Positions 1 to 5,244 of a stretch of 5,244 bases of DNA are shown here, piece by piece; positions within the stretch are counted from its first letter, which is position 1, and each line of letters opens with the position of its first letter. Source of the stretch: a bacterium (GTDB lineage Bacteria; Desulfobacterota_D; UBA1144); assembly GCA_002697665.2 (NCBI GenBank), contig NZXA02000010.1:1-5244 (forward strand). Reading direction: 5' to 3'. The translations under genes were made by a program, and so were the position numbers. The notes below the pieces were generated by a model, which was not told where the DNA came from, made no database searches, and worked only from the letters and a program-made list of their open reading frames with translations.

Positions 1-2696
<2,696 letters not shown>

Positions 2697-2701
<5 letters not shown>

Positions 2702-2730
2702 TTAAAAGCATCAAATGCTATATTTTTTAA
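2697..2730 (+). promoter_or_regulatory. Putative promoter of the PhnP-like hydrolase gene, leaderless arrangement
   Basis: TTGAAT (2697-2702) and TATATT (2719-2724) are separated by 16 bp and match four and five of six consensus bases. The -10 ends exactly six bases before the GTG at 2731, so the conventional +1 falls on the G of the start codon. An in-frame TAA at 2728-2730 immediately precedes the GTG, and no Shine-Dalgarno sequence is visible. The -35 overlaps the putative -35 of divergent ligA on the other strand. Confidence 0.5.
2707..2719. repeat. Short inverted repeat in the promoter spacer
   Basis: AGCAT (2707-2711) and ATGCT (2715-2719) form a perfect 5-bp inverted repeat around CAA, filling most of the spacer between the putative -35 and -10 of the hydrolase gene. 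This is a typical position for a repressor operator, but a 5-bp arm is short and could be chance. The sequence observation is certain and any function is speculative. Confidence 0.3.
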
Positions 2731-3477
2731 GTGGATATTTTAATTTTAGGATGTGGATCTTCTGTTGGAAGCCCAATTATTGGAAAAAAAATAACATCTT
2801 TTGATAGTAAAGATTTTAGAACACGAAGTTCAATTTTGGTAAATGTTGATAATAAGAAGATTCTAATCGATAGTGGAGCTGATTTCAGATATCAAGCACT
2901 TAAAAATAATATTGAAGATATAAGCTTTGTTCTATATACACATTCACACGCAGACCATACTCATGGAATTGATGATTTAAGAATTTTTAGTTATATGAAA
3001 CAGGAAAGGATTAATTGCTTTGGAAATCCTTATACTGTGAGAGACATTAAAAAAAATTTTTCATATATTTTTGATTTAAATAACAAAAGTGGGAGGCCTA
3101 GAATTAATTTGATTGAGATAGAAGACAATTTTATTGAACAAGGTATTGAGGTCATTCCACTTAAAATCAAACACCGAGATTGGGATATTTTTGGTTATAG
3201 GATTAATAATTTTGCTTATATTACAGATTGTAGCCTGATACCCGATGAAACATTTAATTCTTTATATGACTTAGACTTGCTTATTCTAGATTCTTTGAGA
3301 TATTCAGTGCATGAGGCTCATTTATCCGTTGATCAAGCTATAGAAATATCTAATAAGTTAAAACCTAAAAGGACAGTTCTAACGCACATGAGTTCCGAGC
3401 TAAAATATCAAGATTTAGTGTCTTACTTGCCTAAAAATATAGTTCCTGGATTTGATGGAATGAGTATTAAAATATAA
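2731..3477 (+). CDS. Metallo-beta-lactamase-fold hydrolase, PhnP-like (cyclic phosphodiesterase-type)
   Basis: This 248-residue cytoplasmic protein is a metallo-beta-lactamase-fold hydrolase of the group containing PhnP, which opens phosphoribosyl 1,2-cyclic phosphate; the true substrate cannot be read from sequence. Visible metal-site residues are the HSHADH motif (His71, His73, Asp75, His76), His148 in KHRD, Asp166 in TDCS and His219 in LTHM. His197 in HEAHLS lies 22 residues before His219, matching the spacing of the proposed catalytic His in E. coli PhnP. The GCGSS start and the C-terminal PGFDGM segment also fit the family. The Cys-rich loop that binds a structural zinc in PhnP is absent: residues 18-32 contain no cysteine. 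The GTG start is set by an in-frame TAA directly upstream and by the family-typical N-terminus. No phosphonate (phn) genes are nearby, so a C-P lyase role is not supported. The apgM homolog follows after 9 bases, possibly co-transcribed. Confidence 0.85.
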   Translation: MDILILGCGSSVGSPIIGKKITSFDSKDFRTRSSILVNVDNKKILIDSGADFRYQALKNNIEDISFVLYTHSHADHTHGIDDLRIFSYMKQERINCFGNPYTVRDIKKNFSYIFDLNNKSGRPRINLIEIEDNFIEQGIEVIPLKIKHRDWDIFGYRINNFAYITDCSLIPDETFNSLYDLDLLILDSLRYSVHEAHLSVDQAIEISNKLKPKRTVLTHMSSELKYQDLVSYLPKNIVPGFDGMSIKI

Positions 3478-3486
3478 TATGTATAT
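3452..3486 (+). promoter_or_regulatory. Putative promoter before the phosphoglycerate mutase gene, leaderless arrangement
   Basis: TTGATG (3452-3457) is followed after 17 bp by TAATAT (3475-3480), which ends six bases before the ATG at 3487, so the predicted +1 is the start codon. An alternative reading uses the perfect TATAAT at 3473-3478 with a 15-bp spacer and a 2-nt leader. Both overlap the end of the upstream coding region. No Shine-Dalgarno sequence fits in the 9-base gap. If the element is real, the gene can be expressed independently of the hydrolase gene. Confidence 0.4.
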
Positions 3487-4710
3487 ATGCATCTTTTGAG
3501 ATCAAGCTTAAAGAATTCTAATAAATCAAAAAATATTCTCATAGTTCTTGATGGAGTCGGTGGTATACCTAATAAATATAAAACAGAGCTTGAGTTTGCT
3601 AAAACACCAAATCTTAATAAATTAATAAAAAAATCTGAAACAGGTTGCCACATTCCCATTAAGGAAGGTATAACTCCTGGTAGTGGATCAGCACATCTTG
3701 CTCTTTTTGGCTATGATCCATTAGATTTCAATATAGGTAGAGGTGTACTTGAAGCATTAGGGTTGGATATTGATATAGGTCCCAAAGATTTAGCTATAAG
3801 GGGAAATTTTGCTAGTGTTAAAAAAGAAAATAAAAAATTAATTGTTACAGATAGAAGAGCCGGAAGAATTAAGACAGATGAAAATAATCGAATAATAAAA
3901 AAACTCTCACAAAATATTCAAACCATCGGTAAATATAAAGTTTTTTTCAAGTCTGGGTTAGAGCATAGGTTTGTATGTAAAATATCTTGTCCTACTAAGG
4001 TTTCGAAAGATGAATGCGATATTCAAGACACTGACCCCCAAGTCATAGGCTATTCACCTTTAGATCCTATTAATTTGAACAAAAAATCTTTAAAAACATC
4101 AATCGTTGTAAGAAAATTATTAGATAAAATAAGGGTTGTTTTGAATAATGAAAAAAATGCTAATTTTGCACTTTTGAGGGGTTTTTCAACCTATCCAAGT
4201 ATTCCTACATTTGATACTCTCTATAAAATCAGATCAGCCTCAGTTACTACATATCCAATGTATAAAGGAATAGGAAGATTAGTTGGAATGGAGCCTTTAT
4301 CTTTGAAGGCAAATAACTTACAAGGTCAGATTGAAGCTATCAAAGCAAATATAAATAATTATGACTTTTTCTATCTTCATATAAAAAAAACTGACAGTTT
4401 TGGAGAGGATGGTAATTTTAAAAATAAAGTAAAAGAGATTGAAAAATTTGATAAATTTCTTCCACAGCTATTAGAGTTTAATTTTAATGTAATCGCAATC
4501 ACTGGTGACCATAGTACTCCATCTAGAATGAAGTCTCATAGTTGGCATCCAGTCCCGGTTTTAATTAGGTCTGATAATTCATTTAGTGGTCTTTCAAAAA
4601 GATTTACAGAATCAGAATGTTTGAGTGGAAGTTTAGGAATTTTCGAGGCCAAGCATTTACTCACATATATTTTTGCGCATGCAGGAAATTTAGATAAGTT
4701 TGGGGCATAA
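3487..4710 (+). CDS. apgM: Cofactor-independent phosphoglycerate mutase, ApgM (archaeal-type) family
   Basis: This is predicted to interconvert 3- and 2-phosphoglycerate in glycolysis/gluconeogenesis without 2,3-bisphosphoglycerate. The 407-residue length and alkaline-phosphatase-superfamily layout fit ApgM rather than the longer GpmI. Seen in the sequence are the metal-binding Asp22 in VLDGVGG, the likely nucleophile Ser66 in ITPGSGSAHLALFGYDP, GRGVLEALG (85-93), RGNFA (105-109), TDRRAGRI (121-128), DTDPQ (181-185), the HIKKTDSFGEDG metal motif with Asp303, TGDHST with Asp341 and His342, and HSWHPVP with His351/His354. The C-terminus AHAGNLDKFGA is typical of a bacterial subgroup. Glu307 stands where archaeal ApgM and GpmI have a metal-binding His. 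I believe this is shared by the subgroup, from memory. A basic N-terminal extension of about 15 residues precedes the first strand; the ATG at 3487 is the only in-frame ATG near the start, since an in-frame TAA lies just upstream. The stop codon abuts the tRNA-Leu gene. Older databases mislabel this family as phosphonopyruvate decarboxylase-related. Confidence 0.88.
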   Translation: MHLLRSSLKNSNKSKNILIVLDGVGGIPNKYKTELEFAKTPNLNKLIKKSETGCHIPIKEGITPGSGSAHLALFGYDPLDFNIGRGVLEALGLDIDIGPKDLAIRGNFASVKKENKKLIVTDRRAGRIKTDENNRIIKKLSQNIQTIGKYKVFFKSGLEHRFVCKISCPTKVSKDECDIQDTDPQVIGYSPLDPINLNKKSLKTSIVVRKLLDKIRVVLNNEKNANFALLRGFSTYPSIPTFDTLYKIRSASVTTYPMYKGIGRLVGMEPLSLKANNLQGQIEAIKANINNYDFFYLHIKKTDSFGEDGNFKNKVKEIEKFDKFLPQLLEFNFNVIAITGDHSTPSRMKSHSWHPVPVLIRSDNSFSGLSKRFTESECLSGSLGIFEAKHLLTYIFAHAGNLDKFGA

Positions 4711-4792
4711 GCCGAAGTGGCGGAATTGGTAGACGCGCCATCTTGAGGGGGTGGTGCCTTCGGGTGTGCGGGTTCGAGTCCCGCCTTCGGCA
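4711..4792 (+). tRNA. tRNA-Leu, anticodon GAG
   Basis: The gene folds as a complete class II tRNA. The acceptor stem is GCCGAAG (4711-4717) with CTTCGGC (4785-4791), and A4792 is the discriminator. The D stem pairs GCG (4720-4722) with CGC (4734-4736) around a loop containing GG. The anticodon stem pairs 4738-4742 with 4750-4754 (one U-G pair), and the loop TTGAGGG gives anticodon GAG at 4745-4747, reading CUU/CUC. The long variable arm (4755-4767) forms a small stem, GCC with GGT, capped by a TTCG tetraloop. The T stem is GCGGG/CCCGC with loop TTCGAGT. CCA is not encoded, since TTT follows the discriminator, so it must be added by a nucleotidyltransferase. It is far richer in G+C than its surroundings, as expected for a tRNA. 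It starts immediately after the apgM stop, suggesting co-transcription and release by RNase P. Confidence 0.97.
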
Positions 4793-4821
4793 TTTTTTTA
4801 CTTTTTAGTTATAATCTGTAT
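4787..4821 (+). promoter_or_regulatory. Putative cbiX/sirB promoter, leaderless, with its -35 inside the tRNA gene
   Basis: A perfect TATAAT (4810-4815) ends six bases before the ATG at 4822, so the predicted +1 is the A of the start codon. At the ideal 17-bp spacing upstream, TCGGCA (4787-4792) matches four of six -35 bases; it is the last six bases of tRNA-Leu. No Shine-Dalgarno sequence is present in TCTGTAT before the ATG. The -10 is strong and the -35 is tentative. Confidence 0.55.
4793..4799 (+). terminator. Possible terminator: T-tract directly after the tRNA
   Basis: Seven consecutive T residues follow the discriminator base of the tRNA. The GC-rich acceptor and T stems could act as the hairpin of an intrinsic terminator, as is common downstream of single tRNA genes. 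No separate hairpin is present, and the AT-rich background makes the T-tract weak evidence. Confidence 0.35.
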
Positions 4822-5220
4822 ATGAAAACTGGAATAGTTATTGTTGACCATGGTTCTAAGAGAGATGAAAGCAATGCAATGCTTGTTAGAGTAGCAAAAC
4901 TCTTCTCGGATAAATATTCAGATCAATATGAGATTGTAGAACCGGCTCATATGGAATTGGCTGAACCCTCAATAGCAACTGCCTATAGAAAATGTGTGGA
5001 AAGAGGCGCCAAAAATATAATTATATGTCCTTTTTTTCTTTCTAGGGGCAAGCATTGGAAAGAAGATATACCTAGTCTAGCTGATGAAGCAGCGAGAGAA
5101 TTTCCTAATACAAAATATCATGTTGCCCTACCATTAGGTGTAGATAGTTTAATTCTTGATCTTATTGATAAAAGGCTTAGTGGAGTTCCTCAGACTGCTT
5201 TTAAGTCTCCTATTAGTTAA
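4822..5220 (+). CDS. Short-form sirohydrochlorin chelatase, CbiX/SirB family
   Basis: Members insert Co2+ (CbiX) or Fe2+ (SirB) into sirohydrochlorin for cobalamin or siroheme synthesis. The 132-residue product is the single-domain short form, a homodimeric class II chelatase of the cytoplasm. The metal-binding histidines expected from the family are His10 in VDHGSKR and His78 in SRGKHWKEDIP. The AHMELAEPSI segment (42-51) and PFFLSRG (70-76) are also characteristic. The GKHWKEDIPSLADEAAREFP stretch resembles plant and cyanobacterial SirB (from memory), which slightly favours ferrochelatase, but metal choice cannot be settled here. The C-terminal tail after about residue 120 is short and lacks the cysteines that bind a [2Fe-2S] cluster in plant SirB; the only cysteines are 58 and 69. 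The ATG at 4822 gives the usual family N-terminus. A possible next gene starts 5 bases after the stop, so it may lead an operon, perhaps with other tetrapyrrole genes outside the window. Confidence 0.87.
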   Translation: MKTGIVIVDHGSKRDESNAMLVRVAKLFSDKYSDQYEIVEPAHMELAEPSIATAYRKCVERGAKNIIICPFFLSRGKHWKEDIPSLADEAAREFPNTKYHVALPLGVDSLILDLIDKRLSGVPQTAFKSPIS

Positions 5221-5225
5221 GTTAT

Positions 5226-5244
5226 ATGAAATTTTTAAATTATA
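5226..5244 (+). CDS. Possible start of the next gene, cut by the right edge
   Basis: An ATG five bases after the chelatase stop opens a frame reading MKFLNY to the window edge. The tight spacing fits an operon, but six codons are too few to identify a product or even to show that it is coding. No clear Shine-Dalgarno sequence precedes it. Confidence 0.25.

Noticed and set aside
2731..3477. Role of the hydrolase in phosphonate C-P lyase metabolism
   Set aside because: There are no phn neighbours and the structural-zinc cysteines are missing. Similarity to PhnP is at fold and active-site level only.
3423..3659. 78-codon open frame on the minus strand across the hydrolase-apgM junction
   Set aside because: It is antisense to two well-supported genes and has no family features.
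4673..4700. Independent tRNA promoter inside the apgM 3' end (TTGCGC, 16 bp, TAAGTT)
   Set aside because: The -35 matches only three of six bases and the -10 is poor. It is mentioned as a possibility but is not strong enough to list as a feature.
4536..4793. 85-codon open frame on the minus strand, antisense to the tRNA and the apgM end
   Set aside because: Its N-terminal half is the reverse complement of tRNA-Leu, a classic source of spurious proteins starting MPKAGLEPAHPKA. The rest is antisense to strongly supported apgM coding sequence.

Overview
This window looks like an ordinary, densely packed stretch of chromosome from a very AT-rich bacterium (roughly 30% G+C by eye, the tRNA excepted). 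Intergenic gaps are short, from 0 to about 66 bases, and there are no insertion sequences, phage genes, CRISPR arrays or toxin-antitoxin genes. The UppP, the NAD-dependent ligase and especially the metallo-beta-lactamase-fold protein resemble proteobacterial, possibly alphaproteobacterial, relatives. Low G+C plus compactness suggests a streamlined, perhaps marine, lineage. That placement is inference and should be held loosely.

Layout from left to right. (1) The 3' portion of uppP (undecaprenyl-diphosphate phosphatase) runs in from the left edge on the + strand. (2) ligA (NAD-dependent DNA ligase) lies complete on the - strand, and its 3' end overlaps uppP by 27 bases. (3) A 66-base divergent promoter region separates ligA from a GTG-initiated PhnP-like metallo-beta-lactamase-fold hydrolase. 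(4) An ApgM-type cofactor-independent phosphoglycerate mutase follows after 9 bases. (5) A tRNA-Leu(GAG) gene begins on the very next base after the apgM stop codon and does not encode CCA. (6) A short CbiX/SirB-like sirohydrochlorin chelatase follows. (7) The first codons of a possible next gene reach the right edge.

The genes do not form one pathway. They cover lipid-carrier recycling for the cell wall, DNA replication and repair, a phosphodiesterase-like hydrolase, glycolysis, translation and siroheme/cobalamin synthesis. The most notable signal is regulatory. All three complete + strand genes have a sigma70-like -10 hexamer ending exactly six bases before the start codon, with a plausible -35 at 16-17 bp spacing, and none has a Shine-Dalgarno sequence. 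This places the predicted transcription start on the start codon, which suggests leaderless mRNAs. ligA is similar, with a predicted leader of about 2 nt. I did not find a convincing undescribed multi-gene system.
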